From the NCBI GenBank assembly GCA_022842305.1, contig JALHPY010000016.1:1-55606 (forward strand): a stretch of 55,606 bases of DNA, written 5' to 3'. Below the pieces are notes generated by a model. It was given only the letters and a program-made list of their open reading frames with translations, was not told the origin of the DNA and searched no databases. Position numbers and translations under genes: made by a program. Origin of the DNA: Rubrivivax sp. Lineage in GTDB: Bacteria > Pseudomonadota > Gammaproteobacteria > Burkholderiales > Burkholderiaceae_C. Positions within the stretch are counted from its first letter, which is position 1; the number at the start of each line of letters is the position of its first letter. Below, piece by piece: positions 10,686 through 18,194 of this stretch.

Positions 10686-10735
10686 GAATACAGCCTATTC
10701 TTTCGGCAACGACCGCGGCGATCAAACAATGATCG
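10686..10735. promoter_or_regulatory. Two short dyads upstream of sdaA (possible operators)
   Basis: GAATA-N5-TATTC lies at 10686-10700 and CGATCA-N5-TGATCG at 10719-10735. Both are exact inverted repeats with five-base centres, in the 163-base gap between sdaA and the polysaccharide locus. They are well placed to bind a dimeric regulator of sdaA, or to be a weak transcript end for the polysaccharide operon. No good sigma-70 promoter could be fixed beside them. Short dyads also arise by chance, so confidence is low. Confidence 0.25.
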
Positions 10736-10736
10736 A

Positions 10737-10829
10737 TATCTGCGCCTGCTCAGGCTGCCCGACCAGTGGTTCGGCGCCTACTACCTGCTGCGGCCGCTGC
10801 TCTTTGCTGTCCGGTACACGCGCAGTTGA
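10737..10829 (+). pseudogene. Possible 3' remnant of a lost gene
   Basis: On the plus strand a frame with very strong G/C third positions runs from about 10737 to TGA at 10827. It reads RLLRLPDQWFGAYYLLRPLL and ends FAVRYTRS. It has no start codon of its own with a ribosome site. The text looks like a genuine protein end rather than random sequence, and it lies antisense to the last bases of the wbuB-like gene. This would fit a gene cut off when the polysaccharide locus was rearranged. I cannot assign a family, and a chance frame in GC-rich DNA is not excluded. Confidence 0.25.
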
Positions 10830-12067
10830 GGCCGTGCTTCACCGGGGGCAGCCACCTCGGCCAGCCAACCCTCGAGTCGATTGACCAGCATGCCGCGGTC
10901 GAACTCGCGTTGGCAATAGGCTCGGCCGTTGCGACCCATGGTGTCGCGCTCAGCTGATGACATGCCCACCAAGCGCTCGATACTGCGCGCCAGCGCGGGC
11001 CCATTCCCGGCCGGCGCCACGAGTCCGGCACCCGACTCCTCGATCACGCGCGCACCTTCGCCATCGAGCATGCCCAGCAATGGAAGCCCTGCAGCCAAGT
11101 AACTCTGGACCTTGCCGGGGATCGTCATCCCGAATATCGGATCGGGCTTCAAGCTGACGAGCAGTGCGCTTGCGGCGCGAAAGAACGAGGGCATGCGTTC
11201 GATGGGATGGCGGCCGAGCAGGATGACACTCTTCCCCAGCGCGCGCCGCTCGATCTCGTTGCGCAATGCGTCGGCGGCGCGGCCGTCTCCGACGATGAGC
11301 CAACGGATGTCGTCACGATGCCTCAGGCATTCGGCGGCGTCCAGGATGGCCGGAAAGTCCTGTGCTTCGCCGATATTGCCCGCAAACATGACGTTGAAAC
11401 TGTCGCCGAAGGCTGCCGCTTCGGGCGCCGTCTTGGTCTCCTGCTGTAGGTTTGAGAAGGTACTCTCGGCCCACCCAGGGAAGTAGCGAATGCGCGACGC
11501 GTCGCCGGCCCAGTGTTCGATGTTGGCGAAAAAGGCGCGCGACTGCGCCAACACCCGGTCGCAGCGGCGGTAGATGAAGGTGACGAGCCGCCCGACCAGC
11601 GCCAACAGTCCGGGCGAACGCACCACCCCCACGGCCGCGAGCGTTTCGGGCCAAAGGTCGAGCACCCAAATCAGCAGAGGCGCGTTCTTCAGACGCCGCA
11701 GCAGGACCGCCGGCAGCGCCGATGTGATCGGCGACGTCTGAAAAACGAAAATGGCATCGAAGCCGCGGCCTCGAAGAAGCCAGGGGCCGCAGATGCAGCC
11801 GAAGAAGACGAAGCTCAGGTAGTTCAGCACGAGCCTGAGGTTGCCCCGTCCGCGCGGCAGGACGGGCACTCGAAGGATCGCTGCGCCAGCGTGGCTGGAA
11901 TAGTTGCCGGGGGCGCGCGAGTAATCGCTGTAAACCTTGCCATCGGGGTAGTTGGGCAAACCTGTCAGCACCGTAACCTGGTGTCCGCGCCGCGTCAGCT
12001 CGGCCACCAGGTCATTGATGCGAAAGGTCTCGGGCCAGAAGTACTGGCTGACGACAAGTAAGCGCAA
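10781..12067 (-). CDS. wbuB: Glycosyltransferase, WbuB-like (probable L-FucNAc transferase)
   Basis: The protein has 428 residues and starts with TTG at 12067, with GAGGG nine bases upstream. The N-terminus MRLLVVSQYFWPETFRINDL, then TVLTGLPNYPDGKVY and IWVLDLWPETL, is characteristic of the WbuB group of GT-B family 4 enzymes, which often lie next to the UDP-L-FucNAc genes. The C-terminal nucleotide-sugar half has VMFAGNIGEAQDF, WLIVGDGRAADAL, ILLGRHPIERMPSFF and GKVQSYLAAGLPLLGM. The last 20 or so residues (after WLAEVAAPGEARP) look foreign to the family and overlap the possible gene remnant on the other strand. It is the last gene of the polysaccharide operon, 18 bases after the epimerase gene. 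Donor and acceptor are inferred from context. Confidence 0.85.
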   Translation of the reverse strand: MRLLVVSQYFWPETFRINDLVAELTRRGHQVTVLTGLPNYPDGKVYSDYSRAPGNYSSHAGAAILRVPVLPRGRGNLRLVLNYLSFVFFGCICGPWLLRGRGFDAIFVFQTSPITSALPAVLLRRLKNAPLLIWVLDLWPETLAAVGVVRSPGLLALVGRLVTFIYRRCDRVLAQSRAFFANIEHWAGDASRIRYFPGWAESTFSNLQQETKTAPEAAAFGDSFNVMFAGNIGEAQDFPAILDAAECLRHRDDIRWLIVGDGRAADALRNEIERRALGKSVILLGRHPIERMPSFFRAASALLVSLKPDPIFGMTIPGKVQSYLAAGLPLLGMLDGEGARVIEESGAGLVAPAGNGPALARSIERLVGMSSAERDTMGRNGRAYCQREFDRGMLVNRLEGWLAEVAAPGEARPQLRVYRTAKSSGRSR

Positions 12068-12085
12068 ACCGGTGGCCCTCGGCGC

Positions 12086-13219
12086 CTAGTCGTACTTGCG
12101 CCACACCACGCGGTTAACGTAGTCGGTGTAGCTGTGGACGATGCGCAGTACCTTGTCCGACACGTTGGGCATGGAGTAGTCGGCCACCTGCCGAAGGCCG
12201 CGCTCGGCGCCGCGGGGCTGCGTGGAAAGAATCTGCAGCGCCTGGCGCACGCGGTCGAGTTCCAGCCCCACCATCATCACAGCGGCTTCTTCCATGCCCT
12301 CTGGCCGTTCATGGGCTTCGCGCAGGTTAAGCGCCGGGAAGTTGAGGATCGAGGACTCCTCGTTGATGGTGCCGCTGTCGGACAGCACCGCACGCGCCGA
12401 CAATTGCAGCTTTACGTAGTCGTGGAAGCCCAGCGGCTTGAGCAGCCGAACGTGCGGATGGAACACCGTGCCCGTGCCGTCGATTCGCTTCTGCGTGCGC
12501 GGATGGGTCGACACAATCACCGGCAGGCCGTGGTCTTCGGCCACCGCATTAAGAACTGCCACCAGCTTGCCGAAGGTGCGCGGCGATTCGATGTTCTCCT
12601 CGCGGTGCGCGCTGACCAAGAAGTAACCCTCTGGCGGCAGCCGGAGTCGGACCAAGACGTCGGACGCGTCGATCGATGGCCGGTAGTGCGTCAGCACCTC
12701 AAACATAGGGCTGCCCGTCTTGATGACCAGGTCGGGTGGCAGGCCCTCGCGCAGCAGATACTCGCGCGCAATGGAGCTGTAGGTCAGGTTGACATCCGCC
12801 GTGTGGTCGACGATGCGGCGGTTGGTCTCCTCGGGCACACGCTGGTCGAAACAGCGATTGCCCGCCTCCATGTGGAAGATCGGAATGCGTCTGCGCTTGG
12901 CCGGGATGACAGCCAGGCAACTGTTGGTGTCGCCCAGCACCAGCATGGCCTCGGGCAGCTCCTGCGCCAACACCTGTTCGACCGCAATAATGATGTTGCC
13001 GATCGTCTGCGCCGCGCCTCCGATGGCGCTGTTCAGGAAGTGATCGGGCTTGCGCACCCCCAGGTCGTCGAAGAACACCTGGTTCAGTTCGTAGTCGTAG
13101 TTCTGGCCCGTGTGGACCAGGATGTGGTCGCAATGCTCGTCCAAGCGCGCCAGTACGCGTGACAGGCGAATGATCTCGGGACGGGTGCCCACAACAGTGA
13201 CGATTCGCAGCTTCTTCAA
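12086..13219 (-). CDS. fnlC: UDP-N-acetylglucosamine 2-epimerase family, FnlC/WbjD type
   Basis: The protein has 377 residues. Family text includes IVTVVGTRPEIIRLSRVLAR, HTGQNYDYELNQVFFDDLG, MLVLGDTNSCLAV, IFHMEAGNRCFDQRVPEETN and SAHREENIESP. The NQ..F.. and RVPEETN pattern and the neighbours FnlA and FnlB favour the C2 epimerase that makes UDP-L-FucNAc over plain WecB. The start is TTG 13219, which overlaps the FnlB stop as TTGA, so translation should be coupled. It is the third enzyme of the UDP-GlcNAc to UDP-L-FucNAc route. The C-terminus VNRVVWRKYD is unbroken. Confidence 0.92.
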   Translation of the reverse strand: MKKLRIVTVVGTRPEIIRLSRVLARLDEHCDHILVHTGQNYDYELNQVFFDDLGVRKPDHFLNSAIGGAAQTIGNIIIAVEQVLAQELPEAMLVLGDTNSCLAVIPAKRRRIPIFHMEAGNRCFDQRVPEETNRRIVDHTADVNLTYSSIAREYLLREGLPPDLVIKTGSPMFEVLTHYRPSIDASDVLVRLRLPPEGYFLVSAHREENIESPRTFGKLVAVLNAVAEDHGLPVIVSTHPRTQKRIDGTGTVFHPHVRLLKPLGFHDYVKLQLSARAVLSDSGTINEESSILNFPALNLREAHERPEGMEEAAVMMVGLELDRVRQALQILSTQPRGAERGLRQVADYSMPNVSDKVLRIVHSYTDYVNRVVWRKYD

Positions 13220-14328
13220 GGCTTTACCTTCATCGCGATGGTGTCCGGGCGTTCGCGGTCAAAGATCTCATTGGCCCACAACATGACGATCATCTCGTCT
13301 TCGCCGACATTGGTGATGTTGTGCGTCCAGCCCGGTATTGTCTCGACGATGCGCGCATCGCCGCCGTGGGTGACAATCTCGTGGGTGGCGCCGGTCTCGA
13401 TGTGGCGGAAGCCGAAATGCGCCTTACCCTTGATGACCAGGAACTTCTCGGTCTTGGTATGGTGGTAGTGCTCGCCACGCGTCACGCCGGGATGGGCCGT
13501 GAAGTACGAGAACTGGCCACTGTCGGTCGTCTTGAGCATCTCGACGAACACGCCCCGCGGGTCACCGTGGCGCGGCACTTCGTAGGCGAAGGACTCCGGC
13601 GGCAGGTAACTCACAAAGGTGGAGTAAAGAGCCCTCATCAGGCCAGTGCCAACGCGCAGCGTGGTCAGGGTCTGCCGGCTTGCAGCAAACTCAGCCAGGG
13701 TTCTAGCCACTTCCCCCACCGTGGTCTCATACACCGGGCCCACTGCGACGTGGCCGCTGGCGGGCGCGGTCTGCGCGAGCAGTTGCAGGAATGCACTAGC
13801 CACATCGTCCACGTAGACCAGGCGCAGGGGCGCCGCCGCGTCGTTGACCGTAATTGGTAGGCCGCGGGCGATGTTGTGGCAGAAAGTGGCCACCGCCGAG
13901 TTGTAGTTCGGGCGGCACCACTTGCCAAATACATTGGCCAGCCGAAGCAGATAGACGGGGGCGCCCGTTGACTGACCATACTCTTGGAGGTAGTCCTCGG
14001 CCACGCGCTTGCTCAGCCCATACGGGTTGTCCTGGGTTGCCTGGATGGACGAAGCAAATGCCACCGGAACGCCGCGCCCTGATTCGCGCAAGGCCTCAAC
14101 CAGGGTGTGCGTGAAGCCGGAGTTTCCGTGGTGGAATTCTTGCGGATCCTTGGGCCGATTGACCCCTGCCAGATGGAACACGAAATCGGCGCCCTGCAGC
14201 GCCGCGACCAACTGTATGGCGCTGGTCGCACGTGTCACGTCCACGACCTCGTGGCCACCCATCTCCTGCAGGCGCACCCGCAAATTTCTGCCGATGAAAC
14301 CGTCGGCTCCGGTGATGACGACGCGCAT
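13216..14328 (-). CDS. fnlB: UDP-sugar reductase with C-terminal cupin domain, FnlB/CapF/WbjC type
   Basis: The protein has 370 residues in two domains. The N-terminal extended SDR reductase (about 1-240) has VVITGADGFIGRNL, VFHLAGVNRP and the YGLSK active-site motif with Tyr and Lys. The C-terminal domain (about 250-370) is a cupin with metal-binding histidines in GEHYHHTKTEKFLVIKG, as in CapF of staphylococci. In the FucNAc pathway this enzyme handles the second step (epimerisation and reduction to UDP-6-deoxy-L-TalNAc). ATG 14328 follows the FnlA stop by five bases. Order and domain make-up match the fnlABC/wbjBCD/capEFG cassettes. Confidence 0.94.
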   Translation of the reverse strand: MRVVITGADGFIGRNLRVRLQEMGGHEVVDVTRATSAIQLVAALQGADFVFHLAGVNRPKDPQEFHHGNSGFTHTLVEALRESGRGVPVAFASSIQATQDNPYGLSKRVAEDYLQEYGQSTGAPVYLLRLANVFGKWCRPNYNSAVATFCHNIARGLPITVNDAAAPLRLVYVDDVASAFLQLLAQTAPASGHVAVGPVYETTVGEVARTLAEFAASRQTLTTLRVGTGLMRALYSTFVSYLPPESFAYEVPRHGDPRGVFVEMLKTTDSGQFSYFTAHPGVTRGEHYHHTKTEKFLVIKGKAHFGFRHIETGATHEIVTHGGDARIVETIPGWTHNITNVGEDEMIVMLWANEIFDRERPDTIAMKVKP

Positions 14329-14333
14329 GTCTA

Positions 14334-15368
14334 TCAGTCCTCTGCGATGGCGGCTTCGTTGTGCGCAATGCGGCGCATGAACTCGAGCTTCAGCAACAGC
14401 TTCTTCATGCCCTCGACATCTAGACGCACCGTGTTGTGCGAGTTGTAGTCCTCACTACGGCTGATGCGCTGCTCGCCTTGCTCGACGAACTTGGCGTAGT
14501 TCAAGTCGCGACTGTCGGCAGGAACCCGGAAGTAGTCGCCCAAGTCTTCGGCACAGGCCATCTCCTCGCGGCTGAGCAAGGCTTCGAACAACTTCTCACC
14601 GTGGCGTGTACCGATCTCGCGCACCTCGTGGTCGGGCCGCTGCATCAGTTCGAGCAGTGCCTGTGTGAGAACACTCACCGTGGCCGCCGGCGCCTTCTGC
14701 ACGAAGATATCGCCGTTCTTGCCGTGCTTGAAGGCGTACAGCACCAGTTCCACCGCATCGTCCAGCGTCATCATGAAGCGTGTCATGGCCGGATCGGTCA
14801 CCGTGATCGGCTTGCCGGCCCGCACCTGGTCCACGAACAGCGGGATGACCGAACCGCGCGAAGCCATGACGTTGCCGTAGCGCGTGCCGCAGATGGTGGT
14901 CTGCGTCCCTTCAAGGCTGCGAGAAGCTGCGACCATCACCTTCTCCATCATCGCCTTCGACATGCCCATGGCATTGATGGGATAGACCGCCTTGTCGGTG
15001 CTCAGGCACACCACGCGCCGTACACCGGCCGCAATCGCGGCTTCAAGCACGTTCTCGGTGCCCAGCACGTTGGTGCGCACCGCCTCCATTGGATGGAACT
15101 CGCAGGAAGGAACCTGCTTAAGTGCGGCAGCGTGAAAGCAGAAGTCCACGCCACGCATCGCGGCGGCAATGCTGCGCGAATCGCGCACGTCGCCCAGGTA
15201 GAACTTCAGCTTCGCATGGTTGTACTTCTTGCGCATGTCGTCCTGCTTCTTCTCATCGCGGCTGAAGATGCGGATCTCGCGCAGATCGGAGTTGAGAAAG
15301 CGCCTGAGCACGGCATTGCCGAAGGAGCCCGTGCCGCCAGTGATCAAGAGGGTTCGGTTGTCAAACAT
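14334..15368 (-). CDS. fnlA: UDP-GlcNAc 4,6-dehydratase/5-epimerase, FnlA/CapE/WbjB type
   Basis: The protein has 344 residues. It is a short polysaccharide-biosynthesis SDR of the FlaA1/CapE group. The NAD(P) loop is ITGGTGSFGNAVLRRFL, followed by FHAAALKQVPSCEFHPMEAV and STDKAVYPINAMGMSKAMME. The usual catalytic Tyr of YxxxK is Met here (MGMSK), which is the known state of this group of inverting dehydratases and not a defect. Further motifs are RYGNVMASRGSVIP and the C-terminal NSHNTVRLDVEGMKKLL. It commits UDP-GlcNAc to the L-FucNAc branch. ATG 15368 lies 21 bases after the stop of the family 4 glycosyltransferase gene. Confidence 0.95.
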   Translation of the reverse strand: MFDNRTLLITGGTGSFGNAVLRRFLNSDLREIRIFSRDEKKQDDMRKKYNHAKLKFYLGDVRDSRSIAAAMRGVDFCFHAAALKQVPSCEFHPMEAVRTNVLGTENVLEAAIAAGVRRVVCLSTDKAVYPINAMGMSKAMMEKVMVAASRSLEGTQTTICGTRYGNVMASRGSVIPLFVDQVRAGKPITVTDPAMTRFMMTLDDAVELVLYAFKHGKNGDIFVQKAPAATVSVLTQALLELMQRPDHEVREIGTRHGEKLFEALLSREEMACAEDLGDYFRVPADSRDLNYAKFVEQGEQRISRSEDYNSHNTVRLDVEGMKKLLLKLEFMRRIAHNEAAIAED

Positions 15369-15389
15369 GTCAACTCACTGTGAATCTGT

Positions 15390-16565
15390 TCAATGGGCCG
15401 CGGCTGGGGTGGGCAGAGCTTGCGCCCTGGCCACGGTCGCGATGAAGTCGAAAGTGTCTCGTGCGCAGCACGTCCAGGAATAGCCTGCCGCCTTGCGCCA
15501 CGCAGCGGCTGCGAGCCGATCGCGCAGCGCGGATGACTGCATCAGTTCGCGCAGCGCGGAAGCAATCGAATCGGGGCTGTCCGGATCGAAGTAGACCCCG
15601 GCATCCCCCAGCACCTCGGGCATCGGGCCGCGGTTCGAACTGGCGATCGGCAAGCCTGCCGCCATTGCCTCGACCATGATGTTGGGCAGATTCTCGCAAC
15701 TCGAGGCGAACACGAAGGCGTCCGAAGCCTGGTAGATGCCGTGCAGCGCGTCGAACGGCTCGGCACCAGACCAACGCAGGAAGACACGGCCTGGATCCAA
15801 GTGGTCGAGCAAGCGCTGGAACGCGACGCCGTAAGCACCCCAGGGCGCACCGACGAATCGCACTTCGAGCGGGTGGCCTTCGGCGCGCAAGCGGCTGGCC
15901 GCCAGTGCAAGCTCCACCTGGTGCTTGTACGGCATCAGGATGGACACATAGAGCAGGCGAAACGGTTGCGCCAGGCTGCAGTCCTGGAGGCGGCGCGCCG
16001 GTCGTGGCGGCTTCAGAAACCGGGGTTCGATGCCGTGGGGAATCAACGCCCGCGCGCCCTCCATGCCGCCCAGCGCACGCACCACTGTGGACTCGGCATA
16101 GCGCGTCAAGAAGATCACCCCTTGGGCGCGCCTGAAAGATCGCCCCTGGGCATGGCGTAGCAGGCGCATCTTGACGCGCATGGGGCTCCACTTGCCGAAG
16201 CGGGCCGCCTCTGTGGGCTCGAAAGGCAGCATGTTCTGTGACATCGTCACCGTGGGCGCGGGGCACCGCCGAGGCAAGGTTCCACCAGGGAAAAAGACGA
16301 CATCACAGCCGTCTTCTTGCATGGCGCGAGGCAGTTGCAATTGCTGGCCGAAGATGCGCCACGGCAAACTTGACTCCATCCATGGCAAGTTACGCACGGT
16401 CAGCCACGGACGAATGGGCAGGCTCGCCGAAGTGGCTCGACAGGCCCAAACCGTGACACGGCTGATCCCCGCTGCAATCGGGTCTGCGGCCTGAAGCAGC
16501 TGCGACAGGTGCGTGATACCACCGCCCTGTCGGATATTGGTGGCGTCGATGCCCAGACTCAGCAA
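15390..16565 (-). CDS. Glycosyltransferase family 4
   Basis: The likely start is TTG 16565, giving 391 residues; GAAGAGAA lies just upstream and the start avoids a long overlap with the previous gene. The frame continues upstream to 16745, but that text is unlike a protein start. The N-terminus LGIDATNIRQGGGITHLSQLL is typical of retaining GT-B enzymes that open with GIDA and GGG. Motifs in the second half are LLYVSILMPYKHQVELALAA, FVFASSCENLPNIMVEAMAA (E-x7-E type) and GDAGVYFDPDSPDSIASAL. It should add one sugar to the lipid-linked repeat unit on the cytoplasmic face. Donor and linkage are unknown. Confidence 0.88.
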   Translation of the reverse strand: MLSLGIDATNIRQGGGITHLSQLLQAADPIAAGISRVTVWACRATSASLPIRPWLTVRNLPWMESSLPWRIFGQQLQLPRAMQEDGCDVVFFPGGTLPRRCPAPTVTMSQNMLPFEPTEAARFGKWSPMRVKMRLLRHAQGRSFRRAQGVIFLTRYAESTVVRALGGMEGARALIPHGIEPRFLKPPRPARRLQDCSLAQPFRLLYVSILMPYKHQVELALAASRLRAEGHPLEVRFVGAPWGAYGVAFQRLLDHLDPGRVFLRWSGAEPFDALHGIYQASDAFVFASSCENLPNIMVEAMAAGLPIASSNRGPMPEVLGDAGVYFDPDSPDSIASALRELMQSSALRDRLAAAAWRKAAGYSWTCCARDTFDFIATVARAQALPTPAAAH

Positions 16566-16599
16566 TGTATTCTCTTCATGTTCGGCGTGGGGTTCGACG

Positions 16600-17307
16600 C
16601 TATCGAGTCGCCTCAACGAACAGGGTATCCTCGGGTCGATTGTCCAGTCGCTCGAGATCTGGAGTGCGACCTTCACGATAGGCGCATTGGTGAATGTTCG
16701 CGAAGCCGGCATCCCGCAGAGCGGATTCCAGCAGTTCGAAGTCATACATGTACTTGTGCCGCGCGAGGTAGCTGGAAAGGTCGTTCACGAAGAAGTAGTC
16801 CTCGAGCATCTTTCTCTTTTGCCCTGCACCATACAGCGTGACAGCGTAAGCCAGATCAGGAACGGCAATACGAATCACGCCTCCTGGCTTCAAGGCAGCG
16901 TAAGTCTCCCGCAGCAGGCGGCTCGCATCATTCGGGAAGAGATGCTCGAAAAAGTGCGAGGAATAGAAGACGTCCACCGAGCTATCGTGAAATGGCAGAC
17001 TTCGCGCGAGGTCGTGAAAGATGAAACTATGGCTCTTCAATAGACCACAGTATTCATCATGACTGTAGTATCGATTTGCACCAGATGCCCTGTAAAGCAC
17101 GCCAAGAATCGCTTCGGGAGCGCCACCAAACAATGCATTAAGACTGGCGTCAACGTTGATCCAACCGGGGGAAACTGCTAAGCCGCAGCCGAGATTCACG
17201 CAAACCCGACCGTCCGCGATCGTGGTTTTGGGAATCACCTTTCGATTCGTTCGGATTGCTCCGAGAACGGTGACGCTCTTGTCAATAACTATTCTTAGAA
17301 TGCTCAT
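16600..17307 (-). CDS. SAM-dependent methyltransferase (class I)
   Basis: The protein has 235 residues. The SAM-binding start is CVNLGCGLAVSPGWINVDAS near residue 36. It is followed by DLARSLPFHDSSVDVFYSSH, then FFEHLFPNDASRLLRETYAA and LKPGGVIRIAVPDL, the usual post-II and post-III pattern. Its ATG (17307) overlaps the stop of the preceding methyltransferase gene by four bases, so the two are translationally coupled. The substrate is probably a sugar or repeat-unit group, judged only from context. Codon use here is less GC-rich than in the flanking chromosome. Confidence 0.85.
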   Translation of the reverse strand: MSILRIVIDKSVTVLGAIRTNRKVIPKTTIADGRVCVNLGCGLAVSPGWINVDASLNALFGGAPEAILGVLYRASGANRYYSHDEYCGLLKSHSFIFHDLARSLPFHDSSVDVFYSSHFFEHLFPNDASRLLRETYAALKPGGVIRIAVPDLAYAVTLYGAGQKRKMLEDYFFVNDLSSYLARHKYMYDFELLESALRDAGFANIHQCAYREGRTPDLERLDNRPEDTLFVEATR

Positions 17308-18191
17308 GTTTCGCAGGCACGAGGATAGAGAAGCGGGGCATTGCCCTTTAGGTCATAAGTCGTTCCGCAACCTGCGCAGCGAAGACGCGTCTCGTGCTTT
17401 CTGAGATCAGGGTGAAAGCAGGTTGGGCAACGTAGGAGGTTGGTGATGCTCAGCGCGGCGTTGCGCGAGCGTTGTGACATCGCATACCTCAGTATCTTTA
17501 CCAGCCTGCTCCTGAAGTTGCGCGGCGCCAGTTCCCGATCCTGAGTCGTCGCTGGCGGGAAGGGCCAGGCTGCGTCAACTTGCGGATTGACGATCTCGTA
17601 GTCAATCGAGTCCTGCCAGTAGAAGCGAGTGTAGAAAGGAGCTGGGTGCTTCTTCAGGAACTGGATGAACTCTGCGTCCTTCACCTTGCGTTCATACAGG
17701 TCAACCCACTCTGAGTGCGGGCGCCAAGACGGCTTCTTATAGATCAACAGTCGACCTTGATGGTCCGTCACTTCAAGTCTATGGAAACGAAAAGGGTTGA
17801 TACGCTCGAAGAACGCATCGGGCGTTTCGATGTAGCCTGCGCGTCCAACCCGCATGATTTCGTCGAGAAATGCCTTCGGATCGGCGGTATGCTCAAGAAC
17901 ATGTGAAGCAACCACGAAATCGAACGCCTTGTCTCGAAACGGCATTCTCTCGGCTTGGCCGAATACGAGAGGCCGGTCCTTGACAAGGCTGGCGTGATAG
18001 CGCTCGAAAGTGTCTTCGTAGGCATCCAGCAATACATTGGCGCGAGGATAAGGGTTTCCACCTGAACCTACATCTAAAACCAACGCTGTTGCGGGCACGG
18101 GGCAATGCAATCGGCGCAGGGACCACGCTACACGCTCAAGTCCCACCGCGCCGAAGAACTTCATCACTTGCGATTGATTCTGCGCCTTCAT
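17304..18191 (-). CDS. SAM-dependent methyltransferase with C-terminal zinc ribbon
   Basis: The protein has 295 residues from ATG 18191, supported by AGGTGAT just upstream. The class I methyltransferase core is at about 30-150: LVLDVGSGGNPYPRANVLLD, then RMPFRDKAFDFVVASHVLEH and DPKAFLDEIMRVGRAGYIE. A middle region (YERKVKDAEFIQFLKKHPAP) is of a type seen in polysaccharide-locus methyltransferases. The last 45 residues form a four-cysteine ribbon: CPTCF, 13 residues, CAGCGTTYDL, then GNAPLLYP, resembling Trm112-like ribbons. In other proteins such a ribbon is usually N-terminal or a separate subunit. The neighbouring methyltransferase may be its partner. The substrate is unknown. Confidence 0.85.
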   Translation of the reverse strand: MKAQNQSQVMKFFGAVGLERVAWSLRRLHCPVPATALVLDVGSGGNPYPRANVLLDAYEDTFERYHASLVKDRPLVFGQAERMPFRDKAFDFVVASHVLEHTADPKAFLDEIMRVGRAGYIETPDAFFERINPFRFHRLEVTDHQGRLLIYKKPSWRPHSEWVDLYERKVKDAEFIQFLKKHPAPFYTRFYWQDSIDYEIVNPQVDAAWPFPPATTQDRELAPRNFRSRLVKILRYAMSQRSRNAALSITNLLRCPTCFHPDLRKHETRLRCAGCGTTYDLKGNAPLLYPRACET

Positions 18192-18194
18192 CTA

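Noticed and set aside
10627..10884. 85-codon plus-strand frame upstream of sdaA
   Set aside because: It is cysteine- and arginine-rich with no family-like text; a different frame in the same place looks more like a real gene end.
14443..15383. Plus-strand frame opposite fnlA
   Set aside because: fnlA on the minus strand is complete with all SDR motifs; the opposite frame is a His/Arg-rich shadow.
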